Source: an uncultured Prevotellaceae bacterium
GTDB taxonomy: Bacteria > Bacteroidota > Bacteroidia > Bacteroidales > Bacteroidaceae
Direction: 5' to 3'
DNA length: 64,000 nucleotides
Assembly (NCBI GenBank): GCA_949295905.1
Contig: CASFNA010000022.1
Location: forward strand, 1 to 64,000
Position 1 is the first letter of the stretch; the number at the start of each line of letters is the position of its first letter. This document shows, piece by piece, positions 53,272 through 60,542 of the stretch. The notes beneath the pieces are model-generated. The model was given only the letters and a program-made list of their open reading frames with translations. It ran no database searches and was not told the DNA's origin. Made by a program: the position numbers and the translations under genes.

Positions 53272-53431
53272 CTAAAACTAAATGCGGTGCAATCCGCTGG
53301 CTTCATTGTCGGCGTTTTTTGTGCCCGTACATTGATTGTATTCATATGAAATAAACCGTGCCGTGTCGTGGAGTGGAAACACCCACGGAGCTTGCATTTA
53401 GGCTTTAGCAACACGCAACACGGTTTTTTTA
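53272..53431 (+). ncRNA. Candidate structured RNA or attenuator leader
   Basis: About 160 nt between a good promoter and a T-run terminator. Elements: hairpin GCGG/CCGC (53284-53297); GCTAAAACTAAATGC (53271-53285) able to pair with GCATTTAGGCTTTAGC (53394-53409); hairpin CGTGGaGTGgaaaCACCCACG; terminator stem AAACCGTG / CACGGTTT (53353-53360 and 53419-53426) before TTTT. The long-range pairing and the terminator stem interleave, so they are either a pseudoknot or alternatives. The 167-aa gene begins 15 nt after the terminator. It fills most of the 352-bp gap 53094-53445. Confidence 0.5.
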
Positions 53432-53445
53432 TTGCTAAAAATTAA

Positions 53446-53949
53446 ATGTTTATGGAAACAAAGGAATTAGTAAAGAAAGAGGAAAGATTAACCGTCAAAC
53501 AAGAAGTACAATTAATCCGCTTATGTAAAGAGTTTCAGCCGTATTTACCTTTTGATGAAATTGTGTTTATGGAGCTTGTCTCGGCAGCAAGAGAATATTG
53601 TGACTGTAGTGCGTTTCCCTTTTTTAGCGACAAGGACAGACGCTTTCATGAGTTGTTTATTGGAAAGAATGTGTCCAAAATAAAAAGTAAATACTATTTC
53701 TGCGGATTTAAATCACCCAATAAGCCATTGACACAAAGGCAATACATCATGCTTAACAGATATATTCCACGTGTAAAAGTACCAAGTTTCGGTTTTAACG
53801 ATATGCGGACATATCGGCCTATTGAAAAAGTGTTATTCATTAAGATAGTACGTGCTTGCCGTGACTACATGAGGGCAAAGATGAGTAAAAAAGCAGAAGC
53901 AGCATTTTTTGAAAAGTTGAACATCGTGTATGATGCAATGAAAATATAA
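53446..53949 (+). CDS. Unknown element-encoded protein, 167 aa
   Basis: An AT-rich gene coding for a basic, helical protein (KKEERLTVKQEVQLIRLCKE, FFSDKDRRFHELFIGKNVSK, VLFIKIVRACRDYMRAKMSK). A second ATG two codons on is an alternative start. Its base composition differs even from the rest of the element. It sits at the right end, the usual place for cargo, and may be controlled by the structured leader before it. Family not recognised. Confidence 0.65.
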   Translation: MFMETKELVKKEERLTVKQEVQLIRLCKEFQPYLPFDEIVFMELVSAAREYCDCSAFPFFSDKDRRFHELFIGKNVSKIKSKYYFCGFKSPNKPLTQRQYIMLNRYIPRVKVPSFGFNDMRTYRPIEKVLFIKIVRACRDYMRAKMSKKAEAAFFEKLNIVYDAMKI

Positions 53950-53959
53950 TGTATCCTGC

Positions 53960-53987
53960 GGCGGCTCTTTACGGGTTGCCGCTTTTT
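53960..53987 (+). terminator. Terminator after the 167-aa gene
   Basis: GCGGC / GCCGC stem followed by TTTTTATG. Confidence 0.6.
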
Positions 53988-54054
53988 ATGTAAAAAGGTA
54001 AGCTGGAGGCCAAATGTTTTCCCTGTGTTTTCCGCAGTGTTGCACAAATAAAAA

Positions 54055-54084
54055 AGAGTTACAGGCTTTAAGTCTGTAACTCTC
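54055..54084 (-). terminator. Element-supplied terminator for tRNA-Asn
   Basis: On the minus strand: AGAGTTACAG / CTGTAACTCT, 10-bp stem, followed by TTTTTTATTTG. It lies 22 bp beyond the tRNA 3' end within the element and so replaces the displaced terminator at 46167. Confidence 0.75.
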
Positions 54085-54106
54085 TGATTTTCAACCTTTT
54101 AGGTTG

Positions 54107-54180
54107 CGCTTCAAGATGGGCTTGAACCAACGACCCCCTGATTAACAGTCAGGTGCTCTAACCAACTGAGCTATTGAAGC
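54107..54180 (-). tRNA. tRNA-Asn (anticodon GTT)
   Basis: 74 nt with acceptor stem GCTTCAA / TTGAAGC, D arm AGCTCAGTTGGTTAGAGC, anticodon loop CTGTTAA in stem CCTGA/TCAGG, T arm GGTTCAAGCC-type. CCA is not encoded; the discriminator base is G. The 3' 46 bases are part of the 47-bp attachment repeat, so the gene is rebuilt by the element. Confidence 0.97.
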
Positions 54181-54385
54181 AGTAAAAGCATTTTGTTTCA
54201 AATGCGATGCAAAGGTAACGTGTTTTTCTGAAACCTCCAAACATTTTTGCCAAAAAATTGAGTTTTCAGGCAAAATACAACAAATTTCCTGCAAAATACT
54301 GTGTTTCACGGCTGCAAAACCTTGTCGTCGGGCATGGCGAACGCGCATGGGAAATGAAAATAAAAATCCGTTTCTCACGCTTTTA

Positions 54386-54417
54386 TTTGGCGTTGTGCCA
54401 GGCTTGCATTATCTTTG
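54386..54417 (+). promoter_or_regulatory. Promoter of the S41 protease gene
   Basis: -33 TTTG (54386-54389), 20-nt spacer, -7 TATCTTTG (54410-54417), in the segment 54350-54419 that is repeated upstream of SpmA-SpmB. Confidence 0.75.
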
Positions 54418-54459
54418 CACTATATATTTGGCTATATATAACGCAATATAAAAAGACGA

Positions 54460-56190
54460 ATGACAAGGATGAAGATAAGGATTTTGCAGCTGGCGGTGCT
54501 GCTGATGCTGCCCTTCTCAGCCTCGACGGCGCAGGAGGACAGGGACCACAACTTCGACGTTGCTAAGAACATGCAGCTGTTCAACGAGATTTACGGCTAC
54601 CTTGACCTGATGTATGTCGATACGCTCAACGCCGACGAGACCGTAGGCACGGCGATTAAGTCGATGCTGCGGTCGCTCGACCCCTACACGGTGTACTACC
54701 CGGAGAGTGAGGTTAAGGACCTGCGCACGATGATAACGGGCCGCTACGTGGGCATAGGCTCTATAATACGCTACAACCAGAAACTGAAGCGCGTGGTCAT
54801 CGACGAGCCGTTCGCCGGCACGCCGGCCGCCGAGGCGGGGCTGAAGAAGGGCGACGTAATCCTCAGCATAGACGACTCCACCATGACCGACAAGGACGTG
54901 CAGTACGTCAGCTCGCACCTGAAGGGCGACGCCGGCACCACGTTCGTGCTCAAAATCATGCGTCCCTCGACGGGCAAGGAGATGCAGATGCGCATAACGC
55001 GCCGCGCCGTCGAGACGCCGTCGATAGTGTACTACGGGCTGCGCCCAGGCGGCATAGGCTACCTAAACCTGTCCGCATTCACCGAGGGATGCTCAAAGGA
55101 CGTGCGCCGGGCGTTCATAGAAATGAAGCAGAAGGGCATGAAGAGCTTTGTGCTCGACCTGCGCGGCAACGGCGGCGGCTCGCTCGACGAGGCGGTGCAG
55201 ATAGTCAACATGTTCGTGCCCAAGGGCCTTACGCTGGTAAAGACGCGCGGAAAGCTGAAGCGCGCCAACCGCGACTACGCCACCACGGTTGACCCGATTG
55301 ACTCCATCATGCCGGTGGTAGTCCTTGTTGACGGCAGCTCGGCCAGCGCCAGCGAAATAACGGCGGGCAGCCTGCAAGACCTCGACCGCGCCGTCGTACT
55401 CGGCACGCGCACCTACGGCAAGGGCCTCGTGCAGCTGCCGGTGGACCTGTCTTACAACTCGCAGCTGAAGCTCACCACGGGGAAATACTACATACCCAGC
55501 GGCCGCTGCATACAGGCCATCAACTACCGCCACGCCCGCGGCGGCTACACCGAGCACGTGCCTGACAGCCTCACGCGCGTGTTCCACACGGCCGGAGGGC
55601 GCGAAGTGCGCGACGGCGGCGGCATAAAGCCCGACATAGTGGTGCGTCCAGACTCTCTGCCGAACATCGCCTACTACCTTACGGTGACCGGGCTTGACTC
55701 GACCGAGGTGCTACTCGACTACGAGACCGACTACATGGCCAGCCACCCGGCCATCGCCCCGGCGGCGGAGTTCGAGCTGACTGACGCCGACTATGACGAG
55801 TTCAAGCGGCGCGTCATCGAGAGCGGCTTCACATACGACCCCGAGAGCGAGCGCGCCCTGAGCACGCTGAAGAAGATAGTGAAGTTCGAGGGCTACTACG
55901 ACGACGCAAAGGCGGAGTTCGAGGCTCTGGAGAAAAAGCTCAAGCACAACATTGCGCGCGACCTCGACATGCACCGCGACGTGCTCAAGCAAATAATAAC
56001 CAACGACCTCGTGACGGCCTACTACTACCAAGCCGGCGGCGTGGAAAACAGCCTGCGCTACGACAAGCAGGTGAAGGAAGCCTGCCGCCTGCTGGCCAAC
56101 CCGGACGAATACCGCGCCATACTTGACGGCACTTACAAGCAGGACGCAAAGGAACAGGAGGACAGCGAGGAAGAGCAAAGTGAAGAGTGA
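54460..56190 (+). CDS. C-terminal processing protease (S41 family)
   Basis: A 576-aa periplasmic tail-specific serine protease. It has a signal peptide (ILQLAVLLMLPFSASTA), a PDZ domain (about 85-170; GIGSIIRYNQ, GTPAAEAGLKKGDVILSID) and the catalytic core with FVLDLRGNGGGSLDEAV, nucleophile Ser in VVLVDGSSASASEITAG, and Lys in GTRTYGKGLVQ. The C-terminal 190 residues are a helical extension typical of Bacteroidetes CtpA-like enzymes. The tail is acidic (EQEDSEEEQSEE). A start three codons on is possible. Confidence 0.95.
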   Translation: MTRMKIRILQLAVLLMLPFSASTAQEDRDHNFDVAKNMQLFNEIYGYLDLMYVDTLNADETVGTAIKSMLRSLDPYTVYYPESEVKDLRTMITGRYVGIGSIIRYNQKLKRVVIDEPFAGTPAAEAGLKKGDVILSIDDSTMTDKDVQYVSSHLKGDAGTTFVLKIMRPSTGKEMQMRITRRAVETPSIVYYGLRPGGIGYLNLSAFTEGCSKDVRRAFIEMKQKGMKSFVLDLRGNGGGSLDEAVQIVNMFVPKGLTLVKTRGKLKRANRDYATTVDPIDSIMPVVVLVDGSSASASEITAGSLQDLDRAVVLGTRTYGKGLVQLPVDLSYNSQLKLTTGKYYIPSGRCIQAINYRHARGGYTEHVPDSLTRVFHTAGGREVRDGGGIKPDIVVRPDSLPNIAYYLTVTGLDSTEVLLDYETDYMASHPAIAPAAEFELTDADYDEFKRRVIESGFTYDPESERALSTLKKIVKFEGYYDDAKAEFEALEKKLKHNIARDLDMHRDVLKQIITNDLVTAYYYQAGGVENSLRYDKQVKEACRLLANPDEYRAILDGTYKQDAKEQEDSEEEQSEE

Positions 56191-56306
56191 AAAGTGAAAA
56201 GTGAAGAGTGAAAAATCCATTGCCCTTCCTCCCAGCTCTCCCAAAACTACCAGTTCTCCCAGAACTACCAATAACAACAACCTTAAACAAAGAAAGGAAC
56301 AAGATT

Positions 56307-56684
56307 ATGACAAACCGTAAAGAAGTGTACCGCTGCACGGTATGCGGCAACATCGTCGAAGTGTTGCACGCAGGCGCAGGCGAGCTGACATGCTGCGGCC
56401 AGCCCATGAAGCTATTGAAGGAGAACAGCGTTGACGCGGCTACGGAGAAGCACGTGCCCGTAGTTGAGAAAATAGACGGCGGCTACCGCGTCACCGTTGG
56501 CAGCGTGGAGCACCCGATGCTCGACAACCACTACATAGAATGGATTGAGCTGGTGGAGGGCGACAAGACACAGCGCCGCTACCTCAACCCCGGCGACAAG
56601 CCCGAGGCCGTGTTCATGACCGACGCCGAAGACGTCTACGCCCGCGAATACTGCAACCTGCACGGGCAGTGGCGCTCTAAGTAA
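56307..56684 (+). CDS. dfx: Desulfoferrodoxin (superoxide reductase)
   Basis: A 125-aa cytoplasmic enzyme reducing superoxide to peroxide without making oxygen, useful to an anaerobe. The N-terminal Dx domain binds one iron with Cys10, Cys13, Cys29 and Cys30 (RCTVCG ... LTCCG). The catalytic domain has the ligands His49 (EKHVP), His69 (VEHPM), His75 (DNHYIEWI), Cys116 and His119 (REYCNLHG), with Glu47 and Lys48 at the active site. It is a two-iron (class I) type. Start placed at 56307, after an upstream frame of low-complexity Pro codons that is not coding. Confidence 0.95.
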   Translation: MTNRKEVYRCTVCGNIVEVLHAGAGELTCCGQPMKLLKENSVDAATEKHVPVVEKIDGGYRVTVGSVEHPMLDNHYIEWIELVEGDKTQRRYLNPGDKPEAVFMTDAEDVYAREYCNLHGQWRSK

Positions 56685-56692
56685 ACCATCAG

Positions 56693-56720
56693 AAAGCCCT
56701 CACCGCGAGGGCTTTCCTTT
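56693..56720 (+). terminator. Terminator after desulfoferrodoxin
   Basis: AAAGCCCTC / GAGGGCTTT 9-bp stem with 5-nt loop, then CCTTTT. Confidence 0.8.
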
Positions 56721-56756
56721 TCCGCAGCCAACCGCCTGGCTGTCAACAACTTACCA

Positions 56757-56844
56757 AAAGGCCGCCTTTTAGCTTGTAAAAGGCGGCCTTTTGCGTTGCA
56801 ATCGACGGCCTTTCGCACGGCGAAAGACCGCCTTTTGAAATGAG
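56757..56844. repeat. Family A four-unit 22-bp repeat (A10)
   Basis: Units start at 56757, 56779, 56801 and 56823. Units 1 and 2 form a perfect 16-bp stem; units 3 and 4 pair with one wobble. The gap 56685-57172 also holds B8 and C5 and no convincing gene. Confidence 0.8.
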
Positions 56845-56951
56845 AATGGATAATTGATAATTGACAATTATGATTAGCCTTGTCGGCAAACAGCCTTGAA
56901 AACGGGCATTATTTTTAATTTTTCATTTTTGATTTTTAATTCAACAAGCCG

Positions 56952-56985
56952 CCCACCCCTACCCTCCCGACGGGAGGAAGCACGG
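56952..56985. repeat. Family B palindrome (B8)
   Basis: Divergent copy with CCCTCCCGACGGGAGG. Confidence 0.5.
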
Positions 56986-57008
56986 CAAACACAGCCTGCT
57001 CCGCCCAC

Positions 57009-57055
57009 GGCGCACAAGGCTTATTGGGCCTATTTGGCTCATCCGCCCCATCCTC
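57009..57055. repeat. Family C fragment (C5)
   Basis: GGCGCACAAGGCTTATTGGG followed by CCTATTTGGCTCATCCGCC; one arm is poorly kept. Confidence 0.45.
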
Positions 57056-57172
57056 CAGTGCCGCAACTTGCGGCAATCAGCCCGTTTTATGCTTTTTTAT
57101 GATACGAAAACTTGCATTCTCACATAAAACGATTAGATTTGTAGCCGGAAATATTACAAATCCAAACAAGAC

Positions 57173-57727
57173 ATGAAAAATAAGACATTGCAATCACTCA
57201 CGCTGCTACTGGCCGGAACGATGGCCACAAGCTCGTGCATCGGCTCGTTCGGACTGTTCAACAAAGTGCTCGACTGGAACCAGCAGGCCACGGGCAACAA
57301 GTTCCTCAACTGGCTGATTTTCATCCTCATCTCGCCGGCCTACGCGCTCTGCGGCGTGGCCGACCTGTTCGTAATCAACAGCATAGAATTCTGGTCGGGC
57401 ACCAACCCCCTGGCCGAAAACGTAGGCAAGACGGAGAGCATCATGGGCAGCGACGGCAAGCTGTACGCCGTGACCACGCTCGAGGACGGCTACGACGTGA
57501 AGGGGCCTGACGGCAAGGTTGTCAACTTCAAGCACAACGCCGAGGACGACTCCTGGTCGATGACACAAGACGGCAAGACCACCAAACTGCTCAAGATGAA
57601 AGGCAAGAACGTTGCCGAAATCTACCTCAAGGATGGCGGCACGATGGACGTGAGCCTCAACGAGCAGGGCATATACAACGCCCGCATGGCCGTGAACGGC
57701 GGCATGTACTTCGCGTTCAACAAATGA
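57173..57727 (+). CDS. DUF3332-family lipoprotein
   Basis: A 184-aa protein with lipobox LLLAGTMATSSC and the DUF3332 wording SCIGSFGLFNKVLDWNQ, NKFLNWLIFILISPAYALCGVADLFVINSIEFWSG (one hydrophobic stretch), then a beta-rich C-terminal half (DGKLYAVTTLEDGYDVKGPDG). Function unknown; membrane attached through lipid and the hydrophobic stretch. A strong terminator overlaps its stop codon. Confidence 0.85.
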   Translation: MKNKTLQSLTLLLAGTMATSSCIGSFGLFNKVLDWNQQATGNKFLNWLIFILISPAYALCGVADLFVINSIEFWSGTNPLAENVGKTESIMGSDGKLYAVTTLEDGYDVKGPDGKVVNFKHNAEDDSWSMTQDGKTTKLLKMKGKNVAEIYLKDGGTMDVSLNEQGIYNARMAVNGGMYFAFNK

Positions 57728-57754
57728 AAAAAGCCCGCCTCGGCGGGCTTTTTT
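57727..57754. terminator. Terminator after the DUF3332 gene
   Basis: AAAAAAGCCCGCC / GCGGGCTTTTTT; symmetric A- and T-runs make it usable in both directions. Confidence 0.9.
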
Positions 57755-57766
57755 CAGAATTTATAG

Positions 57767-57920
57767 ATGTTAAAGAAGTCATCGTCCACTGCGTTCGCCA
57801 AGAAGTTAAAGCCGTTACTTTTGTTAGCAGACAAGCAACAAGGGACAAACAGACAAGGCATTTGGCTTTAACTTCTTGGCGAACGCAGTGGGCGATGACT
57901 TCTTTAACTTCTTTAACTTC
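57767..57920. repeat. Family D long inverted repeat (D5)
   Basis: About 154 bp, homologous to D4. Arm differences from D4 are mirrored in the opposite arm: TTCACTAAG/CTTAGTGAA in D4 against TTCGCCAAG/CTTGGCGAA here. It lies between convergent genes. Confidence 0.8.
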
Positions 57921-57942
57921 AAAAAGAAAACGCCTTCAACGC

Positions 57943-58392
57943 CTACAACAGCCTGCGTGTCTTCTCCTCTTCCTTCTCCGCACACTCCGGGCAAAGCCCC
58001 TTCACCACGTAGTTTATGCTGTTGATGCGGAAGCCGTCGGGCAGCGTAACCACGGGCACATGTATGCGCTTGAGGCAGAAAGTGCGGTGGCACCGCTCGC
58101 AATAGAAGTGCGTATGCTCGTCGTCAACGCCGCAGTCGCAGTCGTCGGCGCACACGTTGTACTTCAGCGAGCCGCTCCCGTCGTCAACGGCATGTATGAG
58201 TTTGCCCAGCAGAAAGACGGAGAGCGTGCGTGATATTGTGCTCTTGTCAACCGTAGGCAGCAGCCTCTCGAGCTGCGGCAGAGACACCGTCTCGTCGCCA
58301 CGGAACATCGCCCTCAGTATGAGCAGCCGCGTGGCCGTAGGCTTTATGCCGCGATGCTCCAGCTTGTGTATGTAGAAATCCTCGTCAACCAT
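57943..58392 (-). CDS. Fur-family metal-responsive repressor
   Basis: A 149-aa regulator. The winged helix is YIHKLEHRGIKPTATRLLILRAMF ... LPTVDKSTISRTLSVFLLGKLI (about 7-65). The dimer and metal part has EHTHFYCERCHRTFCL and GLCPECAEKE, giving two CxxC pairs for structural zinc. It is the last gene on this strand after the zntA-like pump. A palindrome covers its -7 box, suggesting self-repression. Zur, PerR and Fur subtypes cannot be told apart by eye; context favours a zinc or heavy-metal sensor. Start placed at 58392. Confidence 0.88.
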   Translation of the reverse strand: MVDEDFYIHKLEHRGIKPTATRLLILRAMFRGDETVSLPQLERLLPTVDKSTISRTLSVFLLGKLIHAVDDGSGSLKYNVCADDCDCGVDDEHTHFYCERCHRTFCLKRIHVPVVTLPDGFRINSINYVVKGLCPECAEKEEEKTRRLL

Positions 58393-58393
58393 G

Positions 58394-58413
58394 ATGTTGC
58401 AAAAATACAACAT
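58394..58413. promoter_or_regulatory. Putative Fur-family operator over the promoter
   Basis: ATGTTG-N8-CAACAT palindrome. Its centre is the -7 element (CAAAAATA on the plus strand, 58400-58407; TATTTTTG on the minus strand). A related ATGTT-N7-AACAT occurs at 60471-60487 before the ATPase gene. Confidence 0.6.
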
Positions 58414-58423
58414 TGCACCAACA

Positions 58424-58456
58424 CCACCCACCCCAACCCTCCCCAAGGGAGGGAGT
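58424..58456. repeat. Family B palindrome (B9)
   Basis: CACCCCAACCCTCCCCAAGG followed by GAGGGAG, with B10 in opposite orientation 100 bp on. Confidence 0.6.
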
Positions 58457-58550
58457 TTAATTACCTTTATGTTTGTTTAAGCACATTTATGACAACAAAC
58501 GTAGCATAAACAACCGCAACGTAAACCCGTCCTTATCCTTCAAAGCACAT

Positions 58551-58590
58551 CAAGCCCCTCCCTTGGGGAGGGGTTTGGGGTGGGTGTCAG
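58551..58590. repeat. Family B palindrome (B10)
   Basis: CCCCTCCCTTGGGGAGGGG with tail TTTGGGGTGGGTGTCAGG, as in B4. It overlaps the ATPase stop codon. Confidence 0.6.
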
Positions 58591-60461
58591 GAATGCTTGG
58601 GGTAGGTATTCCATACAATCCTCGTCGCATTTAGCACCGCGAGCAGGGCTACGCCGACATCGGCGAACACCGCGCCCCACATGTTAGCCAGCCCGGCAAG
58701 GCCGAGAGCCATAACCAACACCTTCACACCTACGGCGAATACGACGTTCTGCCGCGCTATGCGGCGCGTGCGGCGGCCTATGCCGATGGCCTCAACCATC
58801 TTTGACGGGCGGTCGGCCTGGAGCACAATATCGGCCGTCTCGACGGCCATGTCGGCACCGAGCGCACCCATGGCTACGGCCACGTCGGCCAACGCGAGCA
58901 CCGGGGCGTCGTTTATTCCGTCGCCTACGAAGGCCACGTTGCGCCCCTCGCGCTTCAGTTCCTCCATGCGTTTGACCTTTCCATCGGGCAGAAGGTCGCC
59001 CGTGCCACGGTCTACATGCAGCGCGGCGGACACCTTGTCAACCAGCGCCTGGCGGTCGCCCGACAGTATTTCGACGTGCTTCACGCCGCAGCGGCGCAAC
59101 CCCTCGACGGCCTCCCGGGCGTCATCCTTCAGCGTGTCGGCCAGCAGCAGGCAGCCCTCATACCGCCCGTCGCAGGCGCAGGCTACAACGGTCTCGGCCA
59201 CGGTGTCAAGCTCCTTGGGGCACGTCACACCCTCGCGACGCAGCAGCCCAGGCGTGCCCACGGCCCAGCGGCGGCCCTCCACGGTGGCCGTAAGGCCAAG
59301 GCCGGGTATGTTTTTAAGGTTCTCCGCCGTGGCTGAAACGCCTCCGGCATACTTCACTATGGCCCGGGCTATGGGGTGGCTGCCGCCGCTCTCCATGGCT
59401 GCCACGGCGCGCAGCATGGCCGTTACGTCACGTCCGTCGGCGCGGACGACGGCAAACTCGCCGCGCGTGAGCGTCCCCGTCTTGTCGAACACCACGGTGT
59501 CAACACGCGTTATGGCGTCGAGCCAGTTGCCGCCCTTGAACAGTATGCCGCGGCGCGACGCCGCGCCGATGCCTGCGAAGTAGCTTAGCGGTATGCTTAT
59601 AACCAGCGCACAGGGACACGATATTACAAGGAAGATGAGCGCACGGTAGAACCATGTGGCGAAATCGTAGGCAAACCCTGCGTCAATAAGCGACCACACC
59701 CACGGCACCGCCACGGCAAGCGCGGCCAAGGCGATGACCGCAGGCGTATACACCCGGGCGAAACGGCGTATGAACAGCTCGGCGGGAGCCTTGCGCGCGG
59801 CGGCCTCCTCCACCATCTGCAATATCCTCGCCACCGCGCTCTGGCCTGCCTCGCGCACCACGCGGAGGCGCACCACGCTGTCAGTGGCCAGCATCCCGGC
59901 CAGCACCTCGCCGCCGCTCTCTATGGTGCGCGGCACGCTCTCGCCCGTAAGCGCGGCCGTGTCGAAGGCCGCCGCGCCGCCCTCGAGCCGCCCGTCGAGG
60001 GGAACGCGCCCGCCGGGGCGCACCTCTATAAGCTCGCCGGGGCGCACCTCGTCGGGCCTGCGTTCCACAACGCCTCCGCCGGTTACCACGAAAGCCTTGT
60101 CGGGGCGGAACTCCATGAGACTCTTTATGTTGTCGCGCGCGCGGTCAACGGCCATGTCCTGAAGCGTCTCGCCGATACAGTAAAACAGCATCACGGCCAC
60201 GGCCTCGGGATATTCGCCTATGGCGAACGCGCCGATTGACGCCACGCTCATGAGCATGAACTCGCTGAACACGTCGCCCTTGGCGGCGCACTCCCACGCC
60301 TCCCTCATCACTCCAAGCCCCACGGGCAGGAAAGCCACGGCGTACCACGCCGCCCTCGCCCACTCCGCAGCGAACCAGCCGGCGTCAAAGGCCGACATGG
60401 CGATGCCTGCCGCGAGCATCACCAACGACAAGGCCGGCCGCAAAAAATTCCCCTGTTCCAT
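58587..60461 (-). CDS. Heavy-metal P-type ATPase, ZntA-like (Zn/Cd/Pb export)
   Basis: A 624-aa P1B pump. It lacks the usual N-terminal metal-binding domain and starts directly with membrane segments. Motifs: TGES (AALTGESVPRT), the metal-site helix LIFLVISCPCALVISIPLSYFAG, phosphorylation site VFDKTGTLTRG, HP motif ESGGSHPIARA, GDGINDAPVLALADVAVAMG, and a last helix with FADVGVALLAVLNATRI, where the Asp fits the P1B-2 group for Zn, Cd and Pb. Located upstream of a Fur-family regulator on the same strand. A -7 element TACCTTTG lies at 60497-60504 (minus). Confidence 0.92.
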   Translation of the reverse strand: MEQGNFLRPALSLVMLAAGIAMSAFDAGWFAAEWARAAWYAVAFLPVGLGVMREAWECAAKGDVFSEFMLMSVASIGAFAIGEYPEAVAVMLFYCIGETLQDMAVDRARDNIKSLMEFRPDKAFVVTGGGVVERRPDEVRPGELIEVRPGGRVPLDGRLEGGAAAFDTAALTGESVPRTIESGGEVLAGMLATDSVVRLRVVREAGQSAVARILQMVEEAAARKAPAELFIRRFARVYTPAVIALAALAVAVPWVWSLIDAGFAYDFATWFYRALIFLVISCPCALVISIPLSYFAGIGAASRRGILFKGGNWLDAITRVDTVVFDKTGTLTRGEFAVVRADGRDVTAMLRAVAAMESGGSHPIARAIVKYAGGVSATAENLKNIPGLGLTATVEGRRWAVGTPGLLRREGVTCPKELDTVAETVVACACDGRYEGCLLLADTLKDDAREAVEGLRRCGVKHVEILSGDRQALVDKVSAALHVDRGTGDLLPDGKVKRMEELKREGRNVAFVGDGINDAPVLALADVAVAMGALGADMAVETADIVLQADRPSKMVEAIGIGRRTRRIARQNVVFAVGVKVLVMALGLAGLANMWGAVFADVGVALLAVLNATRIVWNTYPKHS

Positions 60462-60542
60462 ATCTTCAAGATGTTAACTTTCAACATTTTACACCGCAAA
60501 GGTACGGCAAAGCGGATGCAACCGGGTTGCAAAGTGGCTGCA

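Larger units (their letters stand above)
46212..54152. mobile_element. Integrative element in tRNA-Asn, about 7.9 kb
   Basis: The element is bounded by 47-bp direct repeats, one inside an intact tRNA-Asn gene and one a 3' remnant. Contents: tyrosine integrase next to the left end, excisionase-like HTH protein, RepA-like ATPase, toprim-like protein, iteron-like repeats, seven unknown small or medium genes, and a candidate structured RNA. Pairs of ATGTTTTCC words lie inside each end (46367-46387 and 54014-54033), as expected for integrase arm sites. No relaxase, conjugation, capsid or terminase gene is visible, so it is probably a satellite or plasmid-like element that needs a helper to move between cells. 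Lower GC and Shine-Dalgarno sites set it apart from the host genes. Confidence 0.88.

Noticed and set aside
53272-53949. Retron (structured RNA with flanking inverted repeats before a gene)
   Set aside because: The downstream 167-aa protein has no reverse transcriptase motifs such as YADD.
42933-54459. csx27, csx28, cas1 or cas2 near cas13b
   Set aside because: I looked through all frames on both sides; the neighbours are metF, the array and the integrative element, whose proteins do not have the membrane segments or motifs of these families.
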